Origin: Xanthostigma xanthostigma
Lineage: Eukaryota > Arthropoda > Insecta > Raphidioptera > Raphidiidae
DNA: 64,000 nucleotides
Assembly: GCA_963575645.1 (NCBI GenBank)
Contig: OY754464.1
Location: 68,422,948 to 68,486,947, forward strand
Reading direction: 5' to 3'
A model generated the notes under the pieces. It was not told the DNA's origin. It worked only from the letters and a program-made list of their open reading frames with translations, and searched no databases. Positions 20,405-31,941 of the stretch are shown here, piece after piece (the first letter of the stretch is position 1; the number at the start of each line of letters is the position of its first letter). The position numbers were made by a program, and so were the translations under genes.

Positions 20405-21065
20405 AAAAAAATTGGTTGTCTGTAAAGTCGGTTTACGGACGATAGTTTTACGTGATAACGTATTCCGTAATACATAACCTAAACCTCCCAAAATTTGGTT
20501 TCAATCCGCTTATCCTTGGTGTCGGAATGATAAGAAATGTCAAAAGTGACGTTTGCAACTGTCAAAGTATTATGTTCTAATAATAATTAGTTATTCCAAT
20601 ACTTAACTTAGAAGGCGTTGCATTTCACAAAATACTAATGTCAAAAAATTGAATTAAACATTAGAAATGCAGCCGTTTTCATGTTAAGACAAGACATACG
20701 TTATTTTCTAATTTCCATGTACGGCAAACAAAGACGACCGACCGCGTCACGCCATGCATTAGACAACATTGCATTTATATTTTATACAGCTATTTTTCTA
20801 TATAAATTTGTATAAAAAAACTGTTTAGGCAAATTCTGTTATACGAAATCTATGTAAAATGTTCTCCTCTTTCGTTTAAGACTGGTTTCAAACCGATCTG
20901 ATTTAAATTGAGCGAGAAATTAGCAAAAAGCACGCACAGGGTCAGGCGGAACGTTAGGTACGTTACGACCGTTAGGAACGTTACACTTTTTCGTACATGC
21001 AGCCGGTGTTTTATCAATTTATAAGATTGGTGATTCATCAATTTATAAGACGTTATCACGTCAAA
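20405..21065 (-). repeat. Interspersed repeat K (reverse copy)
   Basis: Both termini of 4603-5215 recur here reversed: GGTTGTCTGTAAAGTCGGTT at the left and GATTCATCAATTTATAAGAC at the right. The central part (CTCCCAAAATTTGGTTTCAA, GAAGGCGTTGCATTTCAC, TTCTCCTCTTTCGTTTAAGA) also matches 22435-22870 on the plus strand. Confidence 0.75.
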
Positions 21066-21310
21066 AACGATCGTAATTAAATATGCTTTTTACTTTTACG
21101 GTTTGTAAGATATTAACATTTTTTCAAAAAATCCGACACCTCTTTTGATCACCTTGGGAGTTGAATTAAAAAAAAAATGCTAAATCGATGAATGCTTACG
21201 TCACAAAAAGAACCTACTGTCCAAATTTCAAGCTTGTGTGCTTTATAGTTCCTGAGATTTCGTGATGAATGAGTCAGTCAGTGAGTGAGTGAGTGATATT
21301 TTGGTTTGAA
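21066..21310. repeat. Repeat end with GTCA/GTGA microsatellite
   Basis: Sequence leading into GAATGAGTCAGTCAGTGAGT is a short 4-bp-type microsatellite next to TTCCTGAGATTTCGTGATG, probably the end of a dispersed repeat contiguous with K. Confidence 0.5.
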
Positions 21311-21439
21311 GATTAGGATGTGTGACAAAACCAGTTGATTGTTAAATCTGACTTTGAACTTACACTTGGTGTATTTATGCCAGCGACAATAGCACATTCA
21401 ATAAAAATTATTTTGTCACACGTCTGTTTTTTGCCATTC

Positions 21440-21575
21440 CCAAAACAGTCTTTGTTGTATTCAATAAATAAAATTACGACCAATTTTTCAGACAATATAT
21501 TAACAAAAAATATAATTAATACATTAACGTTTCAATCTGGATTTGGAGCTTCTTCAGAACTGATCTAAAAAATAT
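21440..21575 (-). mobile_element. Repeat alpha with hammerhead-like core (reverse copy)
   Basis: The reverse complement reads AGATCAGTTCTGAAGAAG, a partly decayed helix II, then GAAACGTTAATGTATTAATT and TTGTCTGAAAAATTGGTCG. It pairs in inverted orientation with the copy at 23120-23285, so the two bracket about 1.5 kb. The core CTGAAGA is at 21551-21557 and GAAA at 21530-21533, both on the minus strand. Confidence 0.7.
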
Positions 21576-22004
21576 AAAAAATAATTAATATTTAAATTCT
21601 AATTAGCTTTTTATAAAATCTTTCAAAATTATTAATGATTATCAAAATAATGAAAAAAAAATATTGTCTGAAGACACAAGTAATTCAAGAATTACAAGGC
21701 GCGAAATTCTATAAAATATACCCCGGCGTTATGTTTGAAAATTGTAGTATATTTTTAACGACACTTTGAGCTTAATAATATAATTTAATTAACTTATTCT
21801 ACGAAAAAAATTACAGTTGAAAATATTGAAACACAGAAAGGAAAAAATCATTTTAATAATTTATTAATAATTAGTCACAACCAACTTTTTTATAATTATT
21901 ACCCTAAATTATTAAAATAATTATATTTCCATTTTGGTACATTTCAATAAAAACTTTCTTTTTATTATTATTTTATTTTTCTTGTAATAACATATATCTC
22001 TGAT

Positions 22005-22395
22005 GCGCATGCGCCGATTTTTCCCGAAATAAAATATAAAAATTTCTTGTAAAACAGATAGAATAATAAGCCGCTAAAAAAATTTTACCATTGTTATATA
22101 AAAAACGTTATAGCACATAATATCTCTTGCGCATGCGCCGATTTTCCCCAAAAATAAATTACAAAACTTTCTTGTAAGACAGATAGAATAATCAACCTTA
22201 TGAAATGTAAAGCATTATTATATAAGAAACAACGTCATAGCCCATATCTCTTTTGCGCATGCGCCGATTTTCCCCAAAAAATTTACAAAACTTTCATGTA
22301 AAAATAGATAAAATAATAAGTCTTTTTAAAAACTATATTATTATTATATAAAACAACATTATAAAAGATATACTCTTTTACGCATGCGCCGATGC
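22005..22395 (+). repeat. 125-bp minisatellite, about four units
   Basis: The motif GCGCATGCGCCGAT recurs at 22005, 22129 and 22255, and as ACGCATGCGCCGAT at 22380, giving spacings of about 124-126 bp. Between motifs each unit contains TTTCTTGTAA...CAGATAGAATAATAA and ATTATTATATAA. Units differ by scattered substitutions. A distant relative of the motif lies near 35767-35800. Confidence 0.85.
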
Positions 22396-22434
22396 TCCCA
22401 AAAAACAATAGGCCACTTCATATTTGCATATCAA

Positions 22435-22870
22435 ACATCCTCCCAAAATTTGGTTTCAATCCGCTCATCCGTGGTGTCGGAATGGTAAGAAATGTCAAAA
22501 ATGACGTTTGCGTCTGTCAAAGTATTATGTTCTAATAATTAGTTATTCATATTGTTAACTCAGAAGGCGTTGCATTTCACAAATATTTGAAATGCCATCC
22601 GTTTTTGAACAAATGCAATCGTTTTAATTTAAGACAGAACAAACGTAATCTTTATATTACCATATTAAACCGTGCAACAGAGAGAGATAACCGAAAGATG
22701 TTTGCCATCGATTATATCAAATTGAATTTATTTCTAAATAAATTTGTATAAAAAACCTGTTTTGGCAAATTCTGTTGTACGAAATTTATGTAAAATTTTC
22801 TCCTCTTTCGTTTAAGACAGGTTTCGAACCGATCTGATTTAAATTGAGTGAGTTATAAGCAAAAAACTTT
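22435..22870 (+). repeat. Interspersed repeat K, copy 3
   Basis: CCTCCCAAAATTTGGTTTCA, AATGGTAAGAAATGTCAAAA, AGAAGGCGTTGCATTTCACA and TCTCCTCTTTCGTTTAAGAC match the copy at 20405-21065. The following 180 bp to GCGCCTAATA (23053) may be its 3' end. Confidence 0.7.
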
Positions 22871-23119
22871 GTTTTTTCTTTATTGCTCCCCTCTGGGGTC
22901 AAAATTCAAAAATCGGGCGACGTTAGGCGAATCGAACAAAAAAAAGTTTTTTAAAATCGGTTAAGGCGTTTGGGCTGTACGCTGGATACAAAAAGCGTGA
23001 CTCACAGATTCACAGACAAAGCGAGTACATATAAGGCGCTTTAGCTTACGCTAATCGCGCCTAATAATAATTTTGATAATCATTAATAATTTTATAAAAA
23101 GCTAATTAGAATTTAAATA

Positions 23120-23285
23120 TTAATTATTTTTTATATTTTTTAGATCAGTTCTGAAGAAGGTCTAAATCCGGATTGAAACGTTAATGTATTAATTATATTT
23201 TTTGTTAATATATTGTCTGAAAAATTGATCGATAATTTTATTTATTGAAGAGTTCTAATCAGACGTTAATCAAAGATTTGGATTA
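23120..23285 (+). mobile_element. Repeat alpha with hammerhead-like core
   Basis: CTGAAGA at 23151-23157, an imperfect helix II (GGTCTAAATCCGGATT) and GAAACGTTAATG at 23175-23186, then TTTTTGTTAATATATTGTCT and the outer flank AGAGTTCTAATCAGACG. This is the partner of the reverse copy at 21440-21575. Confidence 0.7.
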
Positions 23286-23609
23286 CTGTATAAACGTTTT
23301 TGTGTCAGCCTGTATTCAATCATATGCAGCAGACATGCCCTCTTCCATCACAATAGCCTGTGGTGCTACTAGCTTATATTGAAAATCATTAGACTGTAAC
23401 TCGTTCATTATTGATTTCAAAATGCTTATTGGCTTACCTGTCCTATTTGCACAAATCTATTCAATTATCCATCAGGGTTGCATCTAACGTTTGCAGCTGT
23501 TTTCAAATTTCAACACAAACTCTTCTCCTGGCTAATCACTATTATTTCAGATTTACTGAGAATTCGTTTAAAATGTGTGGCATGTTCGCAATCATAATAT
23601 AGACAGTTA

Positions 23610-24365
23610 GCTAGTGTAGCGGTATGTGCTCTATTACCACTTTACGCCTCAGAGCTGACTCGTTCGTACAAGAAGTTATATGTAAGTTAATTTCACACGA
23701 AATTCACTCAAATTGTAGTTTTTTTGGAAAGAGGAGATTCTGTTCTATAAAACAGAACCATTTTTAGATCGATTCGAGCTCATAATTACTCCTAAAATTG
23801 TAATTGAAAATTACGAACAGCAGTTGTCGGTTGGTCTGTGCATATCTACGTACGTCCGAGCTCTACAGATCGCAATTTCGGTCGAATCGCCTTGGTTTAT
23901 ATTTTATTCTTTTTTTTTACTATCAGAACAGAACCCTATTTAAAGTCACTGAAATGTGTTCAGTAGTTTAATTTTTATAAACAGTTTTATTTTTTGTTTT
24001 TATTATTGACAACTAATAGTTGAAAAGCAATGTAATTACTGAGTAAATTACCATAGAATAAGTGCTATAATATTTCTTTATCACAATAACAGCGACACAG
24101 TACAAGAGCGCTATGGCATAGTGGATAAGGCCTTAGTCTAGTTGTGACAAGGAGTCGGGTTCGATTCCTACCGAAATTATTGAATTTTATTTTTTTTTTA
24201 TTCCATTTTATTCTATTTGATATTTATATAAATATTATACATATTTCTCATATATTTTTATTTACTTTTTTTAAATGTTAATTATATTTTTTTTAATCTA
24301 TTATTTCAATTTTCATTATACAGTGGAAAACTTGCGGCAACTTTTGGTTTTGCCAACTATTTTAT
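23610..24365 (+). mobile_element. Family A element carrying a tRNA-like sequence (copy A2)
   Basis: It starts near AGCGGTATGTGCTCTATTAC and ends TTTTGGTTTTGCCAACTATT. It aligns with A1, A3 and A4 through ACAAGAAGTTATATGTAAGT, AGCAGTTGTCGGTTGGTCTG, CTACAGATCGCAATTTCGGT and TGTTCAGTAGTTTAATTTTT. It is non-coding. The extreme 5' TATTGCACAT seen in A1, A3 and A4 is absent. Confidence 0.82.
24106..24173 (+). tRNA. tRNA-like sequence inside family A
   Basis: GCGCTATGGCATAGTGGATA resembles the A box and D arm of an arginine-type tRNA, and GAGTCGGGTTCGATTCCTAC supplies the B box. The anticodon arm and acceptor pairing are poor, so it is tRNA-like rather than a gene. Confidence 0.7.
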
Positions 24366-26511
24366 ATTGCGAATTTAAAAATATTATTTTACTCGGTACA
24401 CTGCATGAAATTGGGGTACGTACCTACTACGTTGATCTCATTTTAATCCATTGTACTGCAAGCATGTCCTGTATGACGCAGAATCAATGAATCAGGAGAA
24501 CGTGTTTTCTCGAGGGACTATGCGTGTTTTCAAACTGTCAACTTTGTTTTTTTTTTTTTTTGTTTTTTTTGAGTTCAAAAGTAGTCTGAAAATTGGATTT
24601 GTTTTTTGTTTAGAGTGTCACGCGGAAAAGTTAACGAAACAAAAAGTTTTTTTTTTCAAGTATACCTACATAATATAGGCAATATTTCAGCTTACCAATG
24701 TTTCATTCATAAAGTTCAGTTTCTCAATTAAACGTCTGTTTGAATCCCTAATGACAATATCGTAGTACATCTCTGTTCAAATGTTATGAATAGAAAACAA
24801 AAGGCCCCAGTTCATTGTTGTATGGTCGACATTAATCTACTGCGGCCATATACCGGATGTTGTTTAATTGTCGTGGCCCATTATGTAATCGGTGGGATTA
24901 ATTAAATAACCAAAGTATGTCCCATTGTTTAACCCCGGGGTTTTTTTCATAATATTCTAAACCGTATCAACATTACGTCATCTTCATTTTTGGTTTTGAA
25001 TCCAATTATGTATTTGGAATTTTTGGGGACATTCAAGTATTACGTAAGCAGAATATTAGTAATTTTTGACTCATTTCTCCCCCTTGTCAGCAAAAGTAAG
25101 AAAAGCTCTTACCCCTCCCCTCTATGCTTACGTAAACATTTTTTTTAATCTGGTCAAATTTCTTTATTGTTATAAATAAATTTTGCTGACGTCATCACCA
25201 TCTAGACCCCCCCGTCACCCATGTCTACAAAGCTGACATCAAAAGATTAGCAGTCTAAAGAACAAGTTCTATCATCAACTTGCATTTTAAATCGTAATAA
25301 ACGCTGAAATTATTAAATTCCATCGGCATGTTCATGTAATTAGATTTAAAAGTAACAGTGGTGAATGAATTCACTGGACTTGCAACGTTTATATTATGCA
25401 GCAATATGCCTCAAGAAATTAATCTGGCGGTTCTGCCACTTCGTATTGAAACTAAGAGATGGAGAACTGAATCAGTATTTTAAAACCCAGCGGAAGGTCT
25501 CATTGGTATTAATATATTGTTACGCACGCCAGCCGCCACTGGTATTAGCAGAAGCAGGTAGAAAAGTTTTTGTGGAAGCAGGTGGAGAAGGGTTTCGAAC
25601 ATTCGAGAAAATGCTAGAATGGGTACCCCAGGCAACCGCGCCTGCAGTTGAGAAGACAGACACAGTTAAGACGGTATAGTGTTAACATACAGTGTTGTTC
25701 GGTCGCCTGACATAAATCATAGATAAATATTTCTTGTATGTATTTCTGTGTATATCTATATATATTTCAGTGTACCTAGTTTGCTACAATATTTCTATTT
25801 TATTTCCATTATATCAGAGAAGTACTTTTAGTTTGTCTGTTTTGATAACATGTTATTATTATATATACATATTTACCACTACAACAAAGAACAGTTTTGT
25901 TACACTATTTTAACAGAAATGTAAAATGTGACTACAGACATCAAAATCACAACCATTCTGTAATAATTTATTAAACCAAGCATGATTTCATTCGTTCTTA
26001 CTTCCTAGTTCGCATGGCATCCTTTGATAATCTTATTACGATGGTTATAAATTAGTTATATGTATTCCTTTCTTTAATAATTAATTTACAATAAACGGCA
26101 ACTTCTGATATCTTTGTAAGTTTAAAGTACCTGCCACTTACGTAATCGCGGCTTACCGTAATTGACGTGGATTTCTTGTGAGGCTTCCCAGTTCTCTATA
26201 ATTCAGATCACTGAGAACTTATTGTTCTTAAAGAATTGTGTTCTCACTTTAGTATTTGTATGGTTTCTGCAATCAAATACATACCTATATTAATAAATAT
26301 TGAAGAATTTTATAAATGTGAAATTTAAACGAACAAATCATTCTCATGAATGAAACAAAAGCCGACCTGAAAACAGTATACCTATAATTAAAAGACCGCA
26401 CTCACTTGGCAAGCATGAACTTGTACGACCAGCACAGCACTGCACTAAAGAGAGCTGCCACCAAGTGCTCCTTGATCATGTCTGCACCGTCTCTTTAACT
26501 ATTAGTTAGAT
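24366..26511. other. Longest unassigned stretch of the first half
   Basis: I see no transposon ends in these 2.1 kb. An open frame at 25365-25679 (104 codons) lies in slightly more GC-rich DNA (25520-25680) but matches no domain I recognise. It could be an exon remnant or chance. Confidence 0.4.
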
Positions 26512-27085
26512 TAGTGATGTGTCCACATGACTCTTTATTAGGAGCTGGCTCCGTGTGCTCCGCTCACTAATAAGAGTCGCTCAGATGGAGTCATTCAAAG
26601 GAGCGAAAGTAGACAGTACGCACTACACAAGAGTGCAGACTGCAGAGGTATGACTGTCATCGTGCATGCTCAGGAGTCACTTAGCATTGCACAGCACAAT
26701 ACACACTCAGCTCATTTCAATATGATTCTGATCTTATATTATTCGCATTTCGGATAAACTATAAAATATAATAAAAGCTTAACAATAATAATGTTTATTG
26801 TTACAATATTATATTATCTTTGTCAACGACGTCAATGTGAATGGTTTAAGTCACTATAAGCTTAGTACTATTACACTTACAGTGTGTGTCATTCAACATT
26901 AAATGACTCAACCGTGCAAAATTTACTAGTGCCTCTGTGGCCTGTACCGTGTGCGCTCTGTAAATGTGCTCAGCACAGAGCAATGGCGCTCGGAGTGAGT
27001 CATTCACAAAAAAAGAGCGACTCGCTCCACTCCGAGAAGGGAGTCGTTCGTTATGAACGACTCGCTTAGGAGCGACACATCACTA
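26512..27085. mobile_element. hAT-like miniature element J
   Basis: The ends TAGTGATGTGTC and GACACATCACTA are inverted repeats of hAT type. The flanking octamers AGTTAGAT and TATTAGAT match at six of eight positions, a decayed target duplication. The inside carries repeated GAGCGACTCGCT/GAGTCGTTC motifs. A fragment of the same family is at 43578-43767 and another end is at 27133. The frame at 26884-27069 is not a recognised protein. Confidence 0.75.
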
Positions 27086-28264
27086 TATTAGATTGTAAAA
27101 TTAGCTAGGCGTGCTTGACCAATCTAGTGTGGTAGTGATGTGTCGTTTAATATTCGTTAAATATAGAAAACTAGTGTGACCTGTGCGAATTATTCGCACT
27201 AAATAAGTATAATAATTATCACTTTATAAAATTATTTTTAAATATGATTGCATGTATTCAATTCGTTTCTAATTTTGCACACTGCTTATAACGTTCTTCT
27301 TTTTGTTGTATTACAATATGGAGCTCAGATGACAGATCGAAGAAATATTTTACTAAAATTGTCATATAGAGGCGCAAGTAGCAAAAGCGTTGAGCTAAGC
27401 CGTCAGATGGCATCATGCAGTATTGCTGTGACGTTGTTCAGCGTTGCTCGCTGTTTCAAAATTAAAGCCGTTAGATGGCAGACGTTGTTCAGCGTTGCTG
27501 TATTTTAATTAATTTACAAAAACAAAAGCAATAATAAATTTTTTTGTTGTCGATGTCAGTAGAGCAAGCAATTATCTGTAAAATGATATATAATTTATGT
27601 GGAGAAATTGTGAGGTTTTTTCTAAAAAGGGAGGCAAACATCTTTAACCTTAGCGTATATATAATAATATAATTTATTCTGAAATTGTGTAAAACCTTAG
27701 ACTTTGGCTGTTCTGCAGCAGTCGTAGAGGAACCGCTACTGAATCTGGGTCAAAATGTTAGGTGCCACCAAACTGTCGAGTTTGACATTTTCGAAAGTGA
27801 ACCGCATAATAATGTCGACGGTCTATTTTTAAAGCACTTTTATGCAATTCACGGTGATTGGGGCTTGTGTTTAATGTGATGTGCCGGGCTATTTCGTTGC
27901 GCCACTTTTGTTTCATTCCAGCGGCAACTCGGTCAAGTGGTCTGTAAACCCGCACGTTTATGTGCCGGTGTGCTGTCAGTGCATGTTAGTCACTGCAGCG
28001 TTTCCAAATCTGTTTTCAATTGCGACACGAATTGCTAATGAAAAATATGTGTAATTTATAACCACAGAACACCTAGTAGTTCATATGTAATTTAGCGTAC
28101 CTTTTATCCATTTACGCTCTACGATTCTACACTTCGACACGCGACGTAAATTCGAGTATTTAATTTAGGTATAATAAAATTAAATCTAAATTAAATGATG
28201 GAATATTGTGTTAAAATCAAATAAAAATAATAATATAAATAAAAAAAAAATTAATAGGTACTCA
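27086..28264. other. Unassigned DNA with a small internal duplication
   Basis: A TAGTGATGTGTCG end (27133) suggests another family J fragment. GTTGTTCAGCGTTGCT occurs twice (27434 and 27485). The 27700-28010 part is relatively GC-rich, but its frames match nothing known. Confidence 0.4.
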
Positions 28265-28620
28265 TTCCACGTTTTAAAAACGATTAAAAAGTATAAAATA
28301 GTTTTTTTAACATTGTAGAATTTGAAACGAAAAACGTGGGGCGCATGCAACAATAATATAAGAAGTGTGGGAGAGTAAAATGAAAAAATTTATCTATGAG
28401 ATAAAACAAATAATGCGCCCCACGTTTTTCGTTTCAAATCCTCTATACAAGTTAAAAAAAATACTTTATACTTTTTAGTTCGTCTGAATGTATTTTGTTA
28501 TTTTCTTCTTTTTAGTTAATAAAAACGCGATGAAAATAAAAATACATCGTAAAAAAATAAAAATATTATATGCCCCATATGGGGAGTCGAATCCACGACA
28601 ACGGTAAATAAGTAAGAATG
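28265..28620 (-). mobile_element. Family I: tRNA-like plus hairpin element (decayed copy)
   Basis: The inverted arms TTTGAAACGAAAAACGTGGG/GCGC and GCGCCCCACGTTTTTCGTTT, extended by AAAAAGTATAAAAT/ATTTTATACTTTTT pieces, form a hairpin of about 210 bp (28270-28480). About 90 bp beyond lies GGAGTCGAATCCAC (minus-strand B-box remnant GTGGATTCGACTCC). The same order occurs at 33165-33562 and 63722-64000. Confidence 0.75.
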
Positions 28621-28737
28621 TATTATATGTATTTATTAAAATTTCTTTTATTATCTTCTTCATTTTAGCATTTTCTCGTATTGCCATCTAATTCTAAGTC
28701 ATGTTAAAAATTTTAAGACTCTATTCAACAAAAGTAC

Positions 28738-28872
28738 AGTGCAGTGTATATTTATTCTTTAACTTTTCTACCTGATATTTTGCTCGGTGAATTGGAAATA
28801 ACTTTTATTCTAACGAATAATGTTCCAAATTTTTAATTTCTATCTTTAATAGTGTTCGGTAAATATGGACCA
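28738..28872 (-). mobile_element. MITE D fragment
   Basis: CAGTGTATATTTATTCTTTA, GATATTTTGCTCGGTGAATT and TTTAATAGTGTTCGGTAAAT match the corresponding end of MITE D at 39715-39858. Confidence 0.75.
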
Positions 28873-29259
28873 ATTGAATATTATGTTATACTACATTATT
28901 AGTTGTATCGGGAACAATTCTCACCTTTCGATTTTCAGTTATTATAAATATTGTATATTGTTTCTGTTTTATTGATCATGTTATTTTGAATTGTTTGTTT
29001 ATATTATCCACAGAATAATATATTGTATAAAATTGTATTTAAATATTATAGACATCATTTTATAAACTGTTTTAATACACGTATAAAACCAATGGAAGCA
29101 TCATTTCAGGGACGGCATTGTGGAATTCTTAAAATTACAATTTGATTTTTCTGTTAATGTAGGAGTACTGGCAGCCTTTATAATTGACCATATCTAATTA
29201 AATTTACGACGTATCTTCATATAAAAAATCTCATTTTTACTTTATACTGTATCGGTAAG
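28873..29259. other. Unassigned AT-rich DNA
   Basis: Nothing was recognised. Confidence 0.45.
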
Positions 29260-29263
29260 TTAT

Positions 29264-29939
29264 TGTAACAAAACTGCTGTAGTCCGTGGCGGAAACTATT
29301 TATTTACAAGAATAAATGTTTAACAAAACGGTTAAACACACAAAGGAAAGCGTACTTCTTTAACTTAACCGAAATAACAACGTTAACAGAAACAAAACTA
29401 ATAGTTCTAAATTATAAAATAAAAGACTATGTAACAGAGAATATAGAGTCACTAAATTATGTACACAAACTATTTACTACAACACAGGAACACAACACAA
29501 AGTTTAGCTAGTACAGTAGCTGATTCACACTTGTATTTACAAAAAGTTATTTAAACAGATTTATATAAATTGCACCCACTAAAGTTATTTATTTTCACAG
29601 TATAACTGAATAATTTATGTAGTAATGCCAGAGCACTGTGTCAACACAACGAACAGCTCCAATAACTGACTGACTCCTTGCCTATTCTGTTCGGCATTTT
29701 ATAGTTTTCGTTCCCCGCTTCTATCGAATGTTCTGGACGAATCGAGATTTCTTCTATTGTTCTCTCCAAGCGATTCTAAGAAATCGGGTCTAACTTCGCT
29801 ACCTGCTTTACGCACCGAGTCCCTTTTCTTTACATGTATGTGTGTCTCCAAGGTCGGGTGTTCTTTAACTGTTTCCATTGTTGTTGGTTCTGGTAGTTTC
29901 TACCGAATTCCATAGGCGTCCCATCAGGGGCACGCAACA
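29264..29939 (-). mobile_element. Solo LTR with TTAT target duplication
   Basis: The minus strand begins TGTTGCGTGCCCCTGATGGG and ends ...GCAGTTTTGTTACA. TTAT lies on both sides (29260-29263 and 29940-29943). It shares TTGTAACAAAACTG, AAGTACTTCTTTA-like, ACAACACAGGAACACA and GACTGACTG blocks with the solo LTR at 13455-14034. No internal domain is left, so the superfamily (Gypsy or BEL) is undetermined. Confidence 0.85.
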
Positions 29940-29943
29940 TTAT

Positions 29944-30940
29944 TGTTTATGTTTTTATGCTACCAAAGTATTTTCACACTATTTTTGAAAAGCTGTAATC
30001 TTTCTACCATAAAATCTCGCTAAAATGTAGATTTTACACGAAATCTCGCGAAAAAAAGGATATCGACTTCGTTAGGATGTCAGTTGTCATGATCCGAAAG
30101 AAATTTTGTCAAATCCGCCAAACCGTTTTTTTTTTTATTTAACCTAAAGGACTGCAAAAAAAAGTGAACTATCTATCCTATCGGGCCGATTTTAATAAAA
30201 TTTTGCCAGCACATTTTTATCTTTACTAATAGGTTAAATTTCAATTTTGAAACAATTCGGAGAATTTTTTCGGTAATTTTGGGCCCAAAAATATTTTTCA
30301 ACCCCTAAAAGCCACCTTTAAAGTGGCCCGATATATACATACATATATAAACATACTTTTCCAAAAATGATAGGAGGCTATGAAACGTCGAGAAATTTTG
30401 GTTCGACCCCCATAGGTACCGCCATCCCACCGACGCCCCAATTAATACTGTAAGTGCCTTATGGCAAATACACTAATTGCAGGTTTGGCAATTTGACATT
30501 GTTGTGTCCGCACAACTTGGTAGTTCACCACTGATCGTATTGTACACAAGTTTATTTGCATATAAATGAAGTGACGATTTTATTAAATTTATTCATTTTC
30601 AACGTTAGTTTTTAGTATATTGTGCACATAGTGTATATTTATTGTGAATAAATTTACATTCATTGTTTATATTTTTTCCCCGGAATATAGAATTGCACGA
30701 ACTTGTTTCGTTTCTGTTATCTTGTATATTTAAAGTACACCAGGAAATATTAGTTATAACACAGCTTCCCTTATAAGATCATTAGTATTAAGTTCAAAAA
30801 CTGAAACCCGACTACTGAAAAGTATGAAACAAGAGTTTTTCATCTGAGGATAGCCGTGGTCGTATGTCACCTCATATATATGGTCATATGGCACCTTCTA
30901 GATGTATAGCGTGTGATGTACTTTGTTATGATCGCTTGCG
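29944..30940. other. Unassigned DNA
   Basis: No coding region was recognised. Sequence around 30130-30420 has the look of an old repeat, but no second copy was found in the window. Confidence 0.4.
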
Positions 30941-31087
30941 ACCCTCTAAACATGAATTAGTGACATTTTCACTAATTGAGTAAGTGCAGCTGTATTCATT
31001 TGATAATCAGTGATTTTCACAAAAAATTAGTGAATTTTCACTAATAAAACTCTCTGAAACTAAAATAGTGAAAATGTCACTATTTAA
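30941..31087 (+). mobile_element. MITE F fragment interrupted by a foldback element
   Basis: CCTCTAAACATGAATTAGTG and the AGTGA/TCACT series match one end of MITE F (16206-16987). The homology stops where the foldback at 31088 begins. Confidence 0.75.
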
Positions 31088-31709
31088 GGTAGTACGAGCG
31101 CCAAGGCCATTTTAAATAAAAGGCTTGATTTTTTTTTATATGAAGTTGGACTAAGTCTAAACCAATTCTGAAAATTCTAGCGGGGCTGCCCGATTATTTA
31201 AATAAATAAATGACTTGAAAAGTAGGCATATTTAACATTGGCTTTATGGTAAAACGGTAGATGGATGATATGTTTTCATTGATTTCTCCAAAACTAGTCG
31301 GTGGAAATTAAAAAAAAACTATTTAAATTAAAGTTAAAACCTTAATAAATTATTGAAAACAAAAAAAACCCGTTGCGACCGACTAATTAAAAAGATATTT
31401 AATCTTTTTAATAAAATATCTTTTTAATTAGTCGGGCACAACGGGTTTTTTTTTGTTTTCAATAATTTATTAAGGATTTAATTTTAATTTAATTAGTTTT
31501 TTTTTAATTTCCATTGACTAGTTTTGGAGAAATCAATGAAAACATATCATCCATCTACCGTTTTACCATAAAGCCAATGTTAAATATGCCTACTTTTGAA
31601 GTTATTTATTTATTTAAATAATCTGACAACCCCCCCTAAAATTTTCAGAATTGGTTTAGACTTAATCCAACTTCATATTAAAAACAATTGCCTTGGTGCT
31701 CGTACTACC
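31088..31709. mobile_element. Foldback element with roughly 300-bp arms
   Basis: GGTAGTACGAGCGCCAAGGC...at the left is mirrored by ...GCCTTGGTGCTCGTACTACC at the right. The arms remain complementary almost to the centre (about 31401-31414), including ACGGTAGATGGATGATATG/CATATCATCCATCTACCGT and ACCCGTTG.../...CAACGGGT. Arm mismatches are few. There is no coding sequence. It is inserted within or beside a MITE F fragment. Confidence 0.92.
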
Positions 31710-31801
31710 ATAAAATAGAAATTTAAATTATATTTTTTTATGTATTTGTTTTGAAAGTTTGATTTCCAATTCAAATCAACAAAAATGACATACATCTATT
31801 T

Positions 31802-31941
31802 TAATAAAAAATAGAGAATAGTTACTTCTTACCACAACAAGTTTATTAGTGGATGTACATTTCGAGAGCTATGCTCTCATCTTCAGCAATACACTAATAA
31901 ACTTGTTGTGGTAAGAAGTAACTATTCTCTATTTTTTATTA
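31802..31941 (-). ncRNA. Hairpin with a hammerhead ribozyme-like core
   Basis: Two perfect 50-bp arms (31802-31851 and 31892-31941) enclose, on the minus strand, CTGAAGA (31886-31880), a helix II with 6-bp arms GAGAGC/GCTCTC and an ATA loop, GAAA (31863-31860), the palindrome ATGTACAT and then C (31852). In hammerhead terms A-UGUACA-U is helix III, C at 31852 is position 17, and the arms are helix I, directly abutting the core on the 3' side. All invariant core positions (C3 U4 G5 A6 N7 G8 A9; G12 A13 A14) are present. Family knowledge: such minimal hammerheads occur in Penelope-like elements and retrozymes. Activity is inferred, not shown. Confidence 0.7.

Noticed and set aside
22005..22395. 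CRISPR-like array
   Set aside because: The 125-bp units are near-identical throughout, with no short repeat/unique spacer alternation, and the DNA is eukaryotic.
25365..25679. 104-codon frame as a possible host exon
   Set aside because: No recognisable domain, no convincing splice sites or neighbouring exons. Left as unassigned.
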